Shown here: piece after piece, positions 47,574 through 58,250 of the stretch
How positions within the stretch are numbered: the first letter of the stretch is position 1
How the letters are laid out: every line of letters starts with the position of its first letter
Assembly (NCBI GenBank): GCA_030761205.1
Contig: JAULJL010000005.1
Coordinates: forward strand, 8,395,501-8,459,500
Reading direction: 5' to 3'
Source: Fremontodendron californicum
Lineage: Eukaryota > Streptophyta > Magnoliopsida > Malvales > Malvaceae
Length of the DNA stretch: 64,000 nt
Position numbers and translations under genes: made by a program
Notes under the pieces: model-generated
What the model was told of the DNA's origin: nothing
What the model saw: the letters and a program-made list of their open reading frames with translations, nothing else
Database searches by the model: none

Positions 47574-48689
47574 AAAATGTTCCAACAATTTTCTTTGTCA
47601 TAATATGTTTTAATTATCAGATACAAAACCATATAGATTTGTTCCTCTAGATAGCATATGAGTTGTAATAATTAATCTTTGAGGAATTACTTTCTTCTTG
47701 CACTTATTAAAATGTGCAAAACAGTTAACTTACCAAATCTTGGAGACAGTTTTTTTTTTTTTTATATAAAATGATCAATTTTATCATTTTGATTGATTTG
47801 CACTATACCTTTTGAAACAACTTATTTTTAATTTTAAAAAAGCTAGATAGGACTAGTAAAAAAACAAAGTTTAATTCTATTTTTTATATAATATATATGG
47901 ATAATATTGAAAATGAGCTTTCAAAGGTTAAAGATTAATTTTTGCATGTAACCAACATGTATGTTTGACTCTTTTTGTAGTATGGTAAAACAATGTCGTT
48001 TTATGTTATTAAACGTCATATATTATCAAAATTTATGAATTATGCAAGTAAAAATGTCATGGGAAAAAAAAAATTGAAAATTTTATTATACAAAGGAAAA
48101 GAAGAAGAAAAAGAAGGCAAACGATAATTATTAAGACATAGAAGTTGCAATAATCTAGGAGTTGTGTTAGATGGTCTAAAATTCGAAGAGAGACAAAAGT
48201 AATTACAAGTGAAATGGAGTTGGTGATTAATCTACACTCAAATTTGAAAAAATCGTTCAAATTTGAACTCAATTTGAATATATATATATATATAAACTCA
48301 CATAATCTAAATTTAAAATATCAAAATAATCCGTATTTAAATTAATTTAACTTAAACATTAACAATTTAAATATAATATGATCTGAATTTAAAACGATAG
48401 GATTGAGAAAAAAATCAAAAAAATCAAAAATTTATTGGAATTTTTTCTGATTACTAAATTTTCGTAGTCTTGATCATTTGGGGTTCCATGGGAATAATTT
48501 GTAAGAGTGGTCTCACAAAGGGGTTTCAAGAAGCAATGATGGTTGCTTTGAGAGTAGGTTTTGGCCTTAATTTTTAGGTATAGCCATGATCGATTTATAG
48601 GTATTTTCGTACAGACAAAAAATGAGTGGGTGAAAGTGTCTTTCAATCTTTTTTTTTTTATTTTATTTTAGTAGTGGAAGGAAGAGTGA

Positions 48690-48805
48690 GAACCAGCTAA
48701 GCTTTTTAGCTGTTTTTAGGAAGTAGTCTTTACTTCACACTCGTTTCGAACCAGCTAAGCTTTTTAGCTGTTTTTAGGAAGGAGTCTTTACGTCACACTC
48801 GTTTC
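48690..48805 (+). repeat. 58-bp perfect-register tandem duplication
   Basis: GAACCAGCTAAGCTTTTTAG begins at 48690 and again at 48748. The two 58-bp units differ at two bases only. Each contains the palindrome AGCTAAGCTTTTTAGCT. No gene is associated. Confidence 0.9.
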
Positions 48806-49094
48806 CTTTCATGTTTCTCGACACGTGAATGTGTTGAGAGAAAAAGAGCTAACATTTTTCAGATGCGACTATCCTCTTCGATGCTATTTCACTCTCACTC
48901 TCTTTCTCTATCTCTTTTTGATAAGCATTCACCACATAAAATAGCTACCTGCCTTCCAACATCCATTTTTTTCCCTTTGACTATAACCCTAAACTTTATG
49001 TTTTTATTTATTATTATTTTGCTTTTCTTTCCAATCCGGTTCTCTTTCATTATTTTTAATATAATTTTAGTTATCATTTGGAATTAATGTTAAA

Positions 49095-49500
49095 AATTAA
49101 ATTAGATCGATTGACCAAATTTGTTCAATTAAAAATCGATGGTTTATCCAATCGATATGTATATTAAAATCAAATTTTTGCTATATCAGTAAAAAATCGA
49201 TTCAATCGGTTAAATTTTGTTATAAAAAAATCGGTTTATATATATATTTTTTTTTTCAAAAAAAAAATTTGTAAGTAATGAGATTTGATCATTTTAACCT
49301 TTTAATTTTATGTTAAAAGCCGTACTATTAAATCAAATGTATATTTTTATTAATTATTTATTATATTTATTACTTATTTAATATTAAAATTATTTATTTT
49401 AATATTTAAACCAATCGATCCAATTGATTAGACCAAAAATCAAAAGTTTAATCGGTTTGATTTTCAATCATTTTTTTCAATATTATTCATAAACCATAAG
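49095..49500 (+). mobile_element. Repeat of the AATCGATT family, copy 1
   Basis: It starts and ends with AATCGATT/AATCGGTT-type phrases (GATCGATTGACCAAATTTG; CCAATCGATCCAATTGATTA) and shares GTAATGAGATTTGATCATTT with the reverse complement of the region 52850-53205. Boundaries are approximate and the superfamily is unknown. Confidence 0.55.
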
Positions 49501-49679
49501 TATACCTTTAACAATTGATAATTCTATATATAAAAATTATAACGATAAATGTATTAAAAAGTAATCAACACAAAAAAAAAAAAAAAACTATATCATAATC
49601 CCTCTCTCGCTTGGTTCTAAATGTTGCTTCAAATACAAAAATGTTTTAATATTGTTCCCATGTGAGTACATTTATGCTT

Positions 49680-49895
49680 ATAATATTAGATACGACATTA
49701 ATACGACATAAAAAAAATTAAAACATGATACGAAAAATAAATACGGATACGACATAAATAAACGAATGTGTCAAAATTTATATAACACAAATTATTAACA
49801 TATCAAAAATTATAAAAATATAACAAACTTTAAATATAATTATAACTAAAAAAAATACACGAATTATAAGATATATATATATATATATATATATG
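49680..49895. mobile_element. Degenerate hAT MITE of the 40762 family
   Basis: It begins TTAGATACGACATTAATACG and keeps the phrases ACGAATGTGTCAAAATTTAT and CACAAATTATTAACATATC. It ends in a (TA)n run. Confidence 0.6.
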
Positions 49896-50289
49896 CTCTA
49901 CACATTTTGGCATCTATAAATGCAAATTAAATGGAGGTAGCTAAAAATGTCAACGGGGCCAAACCAAGACCGAGATGGGATGAGTCAAGATCTGTGCAGA
50001 ACGAGTTGTTTTGTCTTACCTATTACATACAGTGCTACTAGGTTGTTTACAACTCTTAAATAACTGAGTCTGAGACAGAATTAATAAGCTTACTAAAATC
50101 ATTTCCCCCGTTCGTTGGGAGTTTTTTTTTTTTTTAATATTTATAAAATTTTAATTAAATTAATAATTAAATTATATTATATTAAATTATTATTATTATT
50201 ATTATTTAAAATATTTTTTATATTTTAATATCATAATTAAATGAATTTTGAATTAAAATTGAATTATTATGATAAATTATGTAAAATAG

Positions 50290-50820
50290 AAAATGAATTA
50301 AAATACGATACAAACACAATATGAAAAAATAATTAAAATATGACATGACACGAAAAATAACATGAATACGACACGAATACACGAACATGTCAAAATCTAT
50401 ATAAAATAAATTATTAACGTGTAAAAATTTATATAAATTTATAATACTTTAAACGCACAAAAATAATACGAACATGAACATGTCACAAACACAAATTTTT
50501 TTCTAAATCGAATCACCATAACAAATTACGCAAAATATGTCATGAATTGATATACGACACGAACACACAAATTTTATTTCTAAATTGAATCACAATGACA
50601 AACTATGCAAAATATAAAATAAATTGAGATATAATACGAACAAGCATAGCAAAAATAATTAAAACACAACATAAAGAATAACATGCACACTACACAAATA
50701 CATGAACGTGTTAAAATATACATAAAATAAATTATTAACTTGTAAAATATAAATTTATAATGATTTAAACAAACGAAAAAATAACACGAACATAAACACA
50801 TAAATTTTATCATTTTTTTT
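50290..50820. mobile_element. Two adjacent degenerate hAT MITEs of the 40762 family
   Basis: The family phrases CACGAAAAATAACATGAATA, CGACACGAATACACGAAC and AAATTATTAACGTGTAAAAA appear at 50345-50430. A weaker repeat of the same order follows at 50630-50800. Confidence 0.55.
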
Positions 50821-51092
50821 CTTCCCAATACTTTAAAAAAAAAAAAAAAAGTGTCATGAGAAATTTGTATAGTAAAAAATATATGTATGTAAAATTTAAT
50901 TATTTCCATATAGTTCATTTAAATTTTGGTTGGCAGGTTAGTTAATATGCCTATTGAATGAATTTATGGAATCTGCAAATTATCAAATGAAGTCAGCATA
51001 AAATAAGAAATGTAAACAGAAATCTTTATAATGTGAGGCAGGAGAGAGAGATATAAAAAGATTTATAAGATTTTACAGAGTTTGATGTTTGA

Positions 51093-51557
51093 GTAGGGAT
51101 GTGAACGAGATATTTGTGCTCGTAATTTACTTAGATATGACTCGAAAAAAACTCGAATTATGCTTTGTCATTGTCGAGCCGAGCTTAAGCAGTTCGAGTT
51201 ATCGAACGAACCAAATTCGAGTATCTTAATGCTTGACTTGAGTAACTCGTGAGCCTAATCGAGCTTTTTTATTTTTAATTAGTATTGAAAAAAATCTCAA
51301 TTCGAATTCGAACTTAAGCACAAATAATCGAGTTTGAAATCGAGTATGAGATTAATCGAGTTCATTTTTTACTAGGTAAACGAACCTAATCGATCGAGCT
51401 CGAGCAGTTTGATTGCATCGAGCTTGAGTTTTATTTAAAACTCTATAGAGCTTGAGTCGAGCTTCAAGCCTCAAATTTGAGTCAAAATCGAACTCGAGTT
51501 TCTTACTGATTAAACTCGACTCGGCTCGATTATATTCCTCGTATTGACAGCCCACCA
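51093..51557. mobile_element. hAT-like MITE rich in TCGAG motifs, copy 2
   Basis: It begins TAGGGATGTGAACGAG and follows the same motif order as the copy at 20946-21395 (TTGTCATTGTCGAGCCGAGC; ACTAGGTAAACGAACCTAAT; ACTCGACTCGGCTCGATTA). Confidence 0.72.
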
Positions 51558-52289
51558 GACTAAGAGAGAATGCCTATAAGTGTTATAGATTTGTGTTTAA
51601 TTTGAAATTGTTAGAGATTGAGAGAGTACTTATAAATTTGTTCGTGAGATTGAGTTTGAGTTATGAATTAATTGTTTTGTGACTAATTGTTTGAGTATTT
51701 ATTTGATTGTAATTTTTTACAATTAATAAAAAAATTCATTCGTGAATGTAATAAATTAAATATGGAACCACATTAATTTATGTTTCTTTTTTATATATAT
51801 GAATGCTTTATTGTTCAATTACGGATCTGTTTCTGCTTATTTGATTGATTATTGATTGAAATTTTAGCCTAACAAAAAGAGCTTAAAAACCATAGCTAAT
51901 ATGTGATAAATTCTATTCTATGCAATGAAAAAGTTCACCCAACCTCACAAAAATTCCATATTTGACCCAAAAAAAACCCACAAATACCTAGGTTTCTCTC
52001 CTTAGATATTATCCATGAGTTTCTTTTTTTTCCCTCTCATTTTTTTTATCAGAAAAACATGTCTGTTCCTGGTCCCTATATCTTGTCTCATTATTTCATT
52101 GGGAGGGTAAAAGAAAATGAATCCCCCCTCTCCTCTTCCCCAATAACATGTGATAGTGGGTCCACACTTTGGAAATTTGTCTGTAAATGTTATTATTTTA
52201 ACCTTATTTCCCAATCCCATCTGATTTCACTGTAGATATTACATATTAATGATACCCAAAGAATGCATTTATCCCATTTTTTCCCCACC

Positions 52290-52291
<2 letters not shown>

Positions 52292-52325
<34 letters not shown>
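52292..52325. repeat. (AT)n microsatellite
   Basis: About 34 bp of AT. Confidence 0.95.
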
Positions 52326-52329
<4 letters not shown>

Positions 52330-52449
52330 TGGGAATATTTTTGTTCTCTTTTGTTCAGATTGTAGGATGACTCCAAAAGCATGAGTGGTGAAGGGTCAAT
52401 TCTATACTTCATATCAATTTTTATTGACTTGAACTTAAGTTCAGTATTA

Positions 52450-52743
52450 TAGATTTATCTATGAGTGGGATCGGATTGGATCAAATTTTTTTTTATCCAA
52501 ATTCATTCGTATCGGGTTTGGATCAATCCATATAAACCCGTTTTATTATTTAAATATATTAAAATATTAAAAAATAATTTTTTAATATATATTTTATAAT
52601 TAAATATAAATAAAAAATAATATTTTAATACTTAAACAGTGATCCGAACCGGACCGGATCATAAAAAGTCATATCCAAATCCGACATAATACGAGCCGGA
52701 CCAATCGGACGAAACGAATTATCCGATCCATAAACAGATTTAT
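52450..52743. mobile_element. hAT-like MITE with GGATCGGAT ends, copy 1
   Basis: The left end TAGATTTATCTATGAGTGGG pairs with a right end whose reverse complement is TAAATCTGTTTATGGATCGG. Inside it are GATCCGAACCGGACCGGATC and CCGGACCAATCGGAC. Related copies lie at 60345-60618 and 63024-63323. Confidence 0.68.
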
Positions 52744-52849
52744 TCATGATGAAAAAATATGCTGTCATTTTCACAGTAGAAACCTTTCCCCTTAAAATTT
52801 TGACAAGGTTTACCTAAATCAATTTAGTGTAAATATTAGAAATAATGGG

Positions 52850-53205
52850 TTTTGAATAAAAATCAGGTCAAATTGATTTAATTGATTGAATTAAATTATT
52901 TAATTAAATATGTGATTTTAATATTAAATAAATATTAAATATAGTAATTAGTTAATAATAATATGTATTTGTTTTAATAATATGGTTTTTAATATATGTT
53001 TAAGAAGTTAAAAGTTTAAATCTCATCACTTTTAAAAATAATTTTAATAAAAAATAATAAAAATAACAAAAATTGATTTTTTTGCCTCTTTTTTACCGGT
53101 TCATTGAATTTTTGGTTCTTTAGTATGTGTTGAATCGAATAAATCACCAAATTATCTATTGAATCGGTCCAATCGATTGATCCGATCCGATTTTTCAACA
53201 CTAGA
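52850..53205 (-). mobile_element. Repeat of the AATCGATT family, copy 2 (inverted)
   Basis: It matches the reverse complement of 49095-49500: GAATCGGTCCAATCGATTGA at its right end and GTTTAAATCTCATCAC in the middle. It lies just left of the LINE C tail. Confidence 0.55.
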
Positions 53206-53231
53206 TTTACTTGTCAATATTCTCTCTCTCC

Positions 53232-56200
53232 TTTTTTTTTTTTTGATAATAATACTGTGTAACTTCATTCCAATAAAACTAAGTCAGGATTACAAATTGA
53301 TGCAGGTAAAGACCCTATCCATGTTCTATGAGTTTCCCTTTGACCATTTGGTTTTGCTAACTCATGAGCTAGCTTATTACAATTTCTACTAACATGGTGA
53401 AATAACACCTTATTACAATCAACCACTAAGTCCCAGATATCCAGTATTAAACTTCCCCATTCCCACATGGATGCATCCCTTTGTTCAATTTCTCTGATTG
53501 CCATTTTGGAATCTGATTCAACAATCAAGTTCGAAAATCCCAACTCCACAGCTAGCTTCAATCCTTCCTTAATAGCAGAAACCTCAGCTAACAAAGGTGT
53601 TGACAGTAAACTCACTTTAATAGTTGCAGACATAAGCACAGCTCCCCTTGCATCCCTCAACACAATTCCAAAACCAGAGGTTCCTTCTCTTTTATTCATT
53701 GAAGCATCAACATTTACTTTCACCACTCCATGAGGTGGTGCTTCCCATCGAACCTGCTCATGAGAACGTGCTGAGTGGAACCAGTTCCCTTGGTCTTGCC
53801 GGTGTTCCAGCCCCATTTCCATCGAGCTGGCAGTGTGACATATCCTTGAAGGTATCGAACAACTGCCATTATGGAGGCTGTTATTTCGGTTATTCCATAG
53901 CAGCCACAGAATATTCAAACATCGAGCTGTGCAACTTTCACTGCTGGTAAACTTCAGTATAGAATCCCAAAAATCAGGACCAGTCGTACTTCGTACCGCC
54001 ACATCAATTATGTCGGGACATGTATCCTCCCATACTTTTGTGCTTAACGGACAATCAAAGAGAACATGATACCAGGTTTGGGAAAGCATGCCGCAAACGC
54101 CACATATGTTTTCTGCTTGTATTCCTCTACTGCATAACTCATATGCTGTTGGAAGAAAACCTTTAACCAACCTCCACATAAATGTCTTCACCTTGGGCAT
54201 TACCTTAGCCATCCAGATTGTCCTCCATTTAGCTTGTCTTTGATGTCGCATGCCAACTAATCTCCCCTTTAACTCCTGTGCTATATAAACAACATATTTA
54301 ACAGTAAATATACCAGTCAAAGACTCATTCCAAAAGAGTTTATCTTGTGAAGCTTGTCGACTCAATGGCATCTTTAGGATCAAATTGGCGTCTTCAGGAG
54401 AGAACAATTCCCTCACAATCTCCTCCCTCCACATTCGGCTATGTGGATCAATTAACATAGCTACTTTAAAAGGTGTAAAATGTTGATCATGCACCCTATT
54501 TACCATGAAAGATGGTCCCCTATTGATCCATTTATCCTTCCACACGTCCACGGACAGCCCGTCTCCTATTCTCCATCGTGAGCCTCGGCACAAAACCTCT
54601 CTTCCCTCAAGTAAGCTCCGCCATAGTAATGACGGATTATTCCCTAAGATGGCCTCCAAAAAAGAAGTATTGTGGAAGTAACGAGCCTTCAATACCTGGT
54701 AACACAGAGTATGATCATTTTGAATTAATCTCCAGCATTGTTTTGCCAATAAAGCGAGGTTAAACGATTCGAAATCCCTGAATCCCATCCCACCATCTAG
54801 CTTCGACACACACATCGCATCCCATCGGAGCCAATGGATTCTCCGCTTATTCTGCGTATCTCCCCACCAGAAACCAGCAACCAGCATATTAAGGTCATGA
54901 ATGAAGGTTTTAGGTAATAAGAAACAATACATCACATACTGGGGGATGGCTTGTGCCACGGCTTGTATTAAAACCGCTCTTCCCGCTTGAGACAACATTT
55001 GCCTTCTCCATCCTTCAAGTCTAGTTTTTAATCTATCCAAAATCACAGAAAACTCCATCTTCCTTGATCTCCCAAACAATAGAGGCAGCCCCAAATATTT
55101 CTCCTTAATAATAAACTTTTGTACTCCCAGGCATTGCATGATCGAAACCCTTTCATCATCCCCTGTATTGGAACTGAAATAAATTGCAGATTTGTCAACA
55201 TTAACCAACTGACCCGAGGCACTTTCATACACACACAAAATATGCATCACTTCTTCACAATCCCTCATAGTCGCTCGGAAAAATAATATGCTATCATCCG
55301 CAAACAGTAAATGTGAAACTCTCGGAGCATGACGTGCCACCGCTATTCCTTTAATAGTCCCATTAATATCTGGACTATTCAACAGACTAGAAAGGCCTTC
55401 CACACACAAAAGGAATAAATATGGCGAGAGTGGGTCACCTTGCCGTAAACCTCTGGTTGGAACTATGCTTCCACTTTGTTTCCCGTTGATAACTACCGAA
55501 TATTGTACTGTACGAACACACGTCATAATCAACGAGATCCATCTATCTGAAAAACCCAACTTCCTCATCATGCCCTCCAAATAGTTCCACTCAACTCTGT
55601 CGTAGGCCTTGCTCATATCTAACTTGAGCGCTATCTGACCCACTTTCCCTTTACGTCTGTTCTTCATTGCATGAACCGTCTCAATCGCCACCATAGCATT
55701 GTCAAAAATCATACGACCCGGAACAAAGGCGCTTTGGTTAGCGCTTATCAGACCCGACAAAACCTGCTTAAGTCTATTGGCTAATACTTTGGAAATGATC
55801 TTATAGACCACATTGCATAGACTAATTGGCCTATAATCCTTGACTGATACTGGATGTTTCACCTTTGGGATCAATACCAAGTTAGTATGATTAACTCGAG
55901 TCAGTGACATCCCATTATTAAGGAAATCAAGGATAACTTTGCTAACATCACTCCCAACTAAATGCCAATATCGCTGATAAAAAAGTGCTGTCATACCGTC
56001 CGAACCAGGTGCCTTACTGGGATGCATCTGACTTAAGGCTTCTTTCACCTCCTGACCTGTGAAAACCGCATCTAGTTGCTGCCTCATATTCTCCGTAAGC
56101 CCCCCATTCATGCCGAAAAGAATTTCCTGCATTGCACTCTCGTCAGTTCCAGCAGTAGTATAAATGGCAGCAAAATAGTCAAGTATATTCTTCTCGATTT

Positions 56201-56777
56201 CATCTTCCTCATACTGCCAAACACCATGTTGATCCATTATTCTGTGAATGGTATTGTTTCGCCTTCTACGGGACGCGACTGAATGAAAATACCCCGTATT
56301 TCTATCACCTTCTTTTAGCCATAGGACCTTAGACCTTTGCCGCCACATCACCTCTTCCCTTTGCCACAATTCATTAAGTTCCACTCGAGCTCTAATCTGT
56401 CCCTCTCGGTTTAATACTGCTCCCTCTCCATCGTAAGCCTGTTCAAGTTCTTTTTGCTTCTGTTTGATCTTGTTCCTAATATCACCAAAAATATCCCTGT
56501 TCCAATTCGACAATTGCACCCCACACCTGGTAATTCCTTCAGCTAGCTTGTCAAAACTGCCATATTCACCAGTCAGCCACCCATCCGATACAACCCGCTC
56601 ACAATCTTCATGGCTGGTCCACATAATTTCAAATTTGAAGCCACCATTACTATACTTCTTCCTTCGGCTGGTTTCAAGTTTGAAAATAAGAGGGATGTGA
56701 TCTGAAGTTGAGGCCCCTAAATGATATTCAACTGTTGATGGAAAGCAATCCCACCATGCCTGGTTCACTAATCCTCA
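53232..56777 (-). mobile_element. LINE C: 5'-truncated L1-type retrotransposon with an open ORF2
   Basis: Read on the minus strand it starts inside the endonuclease region (GLVNQAWWDCFP) and runs to the ORF2 stop. After a 3' UTR of only about 20 bases ending TTATTATC comes a poly-A tail (plus-strand T run 53232-53245). 5' truncation is the common result of incomplete reverse transcription. I could not identify a convincing target-site duplication. The upstream in-frame TGA lies in flanking sequence. Confidence 0.88.
53265..56768 (-). CDS. LINE C ORF2 remnant: reverse transcriptase, zf-RVT and RNase H (1167 aa)
   Basis: This is an uninterrupted frame of 1167 codons. In order: the last residues of the endonuclease domain (STSDHIPLIFKLE, about 21-33); a linker with VLWLKEGDRNTGYFH and APGSDGMTALFYQRYWH; and reverse transcriptase from about 300 to 555. 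RT landmarks are VKDYRPISLCNVVYK, NQSAFVPGR, motif A LDMSKAYDRVEW near 381-392, LRQGDPLSPYLF, and the catalytic FADD near 488-491. Next comes zf-RVT at about 843-905 (MPKVKTFMWRLVKGFLPT, CGVCGMLSQTWYHVLFDC). The C-terminal RVT_3 RNase H has VKVNVDAS near 1015, LAEVSAIKEGLKLAVELG and LIVESDSK. The visible catalytic residues are intact. It lacks the endonuclease N-terminus and ORF1, so it cannot move by itself. The first codon is GTG; the frame begins at the truncation. Confidence 0.92.
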   Translation of the reverse strand: MNQAWWDCFPSTVEYHLGASTSDHIPLIFKLETSRRKKYSNGGFKFEIMWTSHEDCERVVSDGWLTGEYGSFDKLAEGITRCGVQLSNWNRDIFGDIRNKIKQKQKELEQAYDGEGAVLNREGQIRARVELNELWQREEVMWRQRSKVLWLKEGDRNTGYFHSVASRRRRNNTIHRIMDQHGVWQYEEDEIEKNILDYFAAIYTTAGTDESAMQEILFGMNGGLTENMRQQLDAVFTGQEVKEALSQMHPSKAPGSDGMTALFYQRYWHLVGSDVSKVILDFLNNGMSLTRVNHTNLVLIPKVKHPVSVKDYRPISLCNVVYKIISKVLANRLKQVLSGLISANQSAFVPGRMIFDNAMVAIETVHAMKNRRKGKVGQIALKLDMSKAYDRVEWNYLEGMMRKLGFSDRWISLIMTCVRTVQYSVVINGKQSGSIVPTRGLRQGDPLSPYLFLLCVEGLSSLLNSPDINGTIKGIAVARHAPRVSHLLFADDSILFFRATMRDCEEVMHILCVYESASGQLVNVDKSAIYFSSNTGDDERVSIMQCLGVQKFIIKEKYLGLPLLFGRSRKMEFSVILDRLKTRLEGWRRQMLSQAGRAVLIQAVAQAIPQYVMYCFLLPKTFIHDLNMLVAGFWWGDTQNKRRIHWLRWDAMCVSKLDGGMGFRDFESFNLALLAKQCWRLIQNDHTLCYQVLKARYFHNTSFLEAILGNNPSLLWRSLLEGREVLCRGSRWRIGDGLSVDVWKDKWINRGPSFMVNRVHDQHFTPFKVAMLIDPHSRMWREEIVRELFSPEDANLILKMPLSRQASQDKLFWNESLTGIFTVKYVVYIAQELKGRLVGMRHQRQAKWRTIWMAKVMPKVKTFMWRLVKGFLPTAYELCSRGIQAENICGVCGMLSQTWYHVLFDCPLSTKVWEDTCPDIIDVAVRSTTGPDFWDSILKFTSSESCTARCLNILWLLWNNRNNSLHNGSCSIPSRICHTASSMEMGLEHRQDQGNWFHSARSHEQVRWEAPPHGVVKVNVDASMNKREGTSGFGIVLRDARGAVLMSATIKVSLLSTPLLAEVSAIKEGLKLAVELGFSNLIVESDSKMAIREIEQRDASMWEWGSLILDIWDLVVDCNKVLFHHVSRNCNKLAHELAKPNGQRETHRTWIGSLPASICNPDLVLLE

Positions 56778-57296
56778 TATATGCATTACATAGCCTAACA
56801 ACCATTATACTCTTTTACTTTTTCCCTTTTATTAAATATACTTAGTCTTTTCCTCAAGCTTTACCTTAATTAATTTAGTATGTAGGATAATGTATTGGTA
56901 GTTAATTTGGTTTTTCAACAATTTCTTGGAGTAACGACAAATTACGTCATACATTTTAAAGCATTTTATGTACATAAAATGTTTGAGTTAGCACTTAATG
57001 GTTTAGAAAAGTAAAAAAATATATATTATTTTGGCCATCTAGAAACAAAATTCAAAGAAAAATGATCATATTTAAATTAATTTAATCATATAATATTAGC
57101 AACTTTTAATTATACAAATAATTGCAACAAAGAATATTTTCAAGTTTTGTCTGCACTTAATCTTCCGAATGATTTCAAAAACGTATTTTTTTACATCAAC
57201 TTGATGTATTTAAAATGCTTTCAAGACAAATTATAATTGATAAAAAATAACTTTTTTATCATCTAAATTGATTCTTATGTTTATTTATAAGGTTTT
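56778..57296. other. AT-rich spacer
   Basis: No gene or terminal repeat seen. Confidence 0.5.
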
Positions 57297-57476
57297 GCTA
57301 ACGAATGCCCTTAAAATTACTTTTTAAAGTTAATTAATATACTATCTATAGTAAAAATATTATATTAAATGCAAAACTTGATAATTTTATTTATCATTTT
57401 TAATACATTAAGTGAAAATATTACTATATATAATAATCTTAAAGAATGTCCTTAAGATACCCGTTAATAAATTTTT
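57297..57476. mobile_element. MITE (about 180 bp), same family as 16688-17034
   Basis: It begins GCTAACGAATGCCCTTAAAA and ends TCCTTAAGATACCCGTTAA, inverted repeats of each other. The middle AAAGTTAATTAATATACTAT matches 16840 and the sequence split by the MULE at 14968. Confidence 0.75.
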
Positions 57477-57679
57477 TATTTATATTATAAAAATGCAAAT
57501 CATATCTCATTTTTTATACTAAAATAAAATTTATATGAATAAGCATAAAATTTGGACCAAATTTACATTTAGTTAAACCTAAAGTTGAAAGTCGGACGAA
57601 ATTCAAAACTAAAAGATTATGAAAAATTAAATTCTCAAAGGTTATGAAAAAAAAATGGGTGCTAAATTCAAGAAATATG

Positions 57680-58060
57680 TGAGAGGGGGGGGTGGTCCAT
57701 GGAATTTATGAAGAGAGGCAGTCCCACAACACAATGTGATGCAAAACCCCAAAAAGCATCAAAAGCTATGGACCCCACTTTTTGTTATTGGCTTTTTCTT
57801 TCTTTCCCTAATCTGATGACAGTGAGCCCCACCGTAGCATGTCACCTGGTTTCCGGCAACCAACCGGTTAACTCACTCGGTGGTTCACTGGCTGTAGCCG
57901 GTTGGTGGCTTTGGGCCTATGGTCCAGCCCATGACGTGTGGTTGCTGTCAGATAAAGTGGTGGGTGAAGCACTGAAGTTAGGGGACAAATTATTAGGGTT
58001 TTCAAAGATTTTGCTAAAGCTACTTGCCGGTGTGCTAGTTTTGGACAGGTCATCATTTCT
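57680..58060 (+). other. GC-richer island with an open frame and promoter-like motifs, function unknown
   Basis: After GAGGGGGGGGGTGG a stretch of near 50% GC stands out from AT-rich flanks. An open frame (57699-58139, 146 codons, MEFMKRGSPTTQCDAKPQ) runs into a hAT relic at its end, shows no domain I recognise, and may be chance. The stretch holds AGGCCCA and TGGGCT site-II-like motifs (minus strand), GACGTGTGG, and repeated CCGGTT. It may be a displaced promoter or a conserved non-coding piece; I see no gene next to it. Confidence 0.3.
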
Positions 58061-58082
58061 AAATTCTAAGAAATTATTTGAT

Positions 58083-58250
58083 AATTTTAGATACGATACA
58101 GAAAAAATAATTAAAATAAAATACGATATGAATAAATAAATATATCAAAATTTATATAACACAAATTATTAATGTGTTAAAATTTATATAATTATATAAC
58201 ACTTTAAACATGATTATAACACAAAAATAATACAAATATATAGATTGCCA
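58083..58250. mobile_element. Degenerate hAT MITE of the 40762 family
   Basis: It begins TTTTAGATACGATACAG and keeps ATATAACACAAATTATTAAT and TAACACAAAAATAATACAAA. It ends near AGATTGCCAA. Confidence 0.6.

Noticed and set aside
48389..48646. 85-codon minus-strand frame
   Set aside because: No domain recognised, no promoter or neighbouring gene context; kept out for lack of support.
48863..49087. Small plus-strand frame (MRLSSSMLFHSHS...) after a CT-rich stretch
   Set aside because: The CT-rich leader looks promoter-like, but the product is low-complexity and hydrophobic with no similarity I know.
53467..53950. Plus-strand open frames across LINE C
   Set aside because: Antisense shadows of the RNase H and zf-RVT coding sequence. 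Similar antisense frames at 54578, 56076 and 56464 were dropped for the same reason.
53220..56790. Target-site duplication for LINE C
   Set aside because: I compared both flanks and found only short chance matches (such as CTC), so none is claimed.
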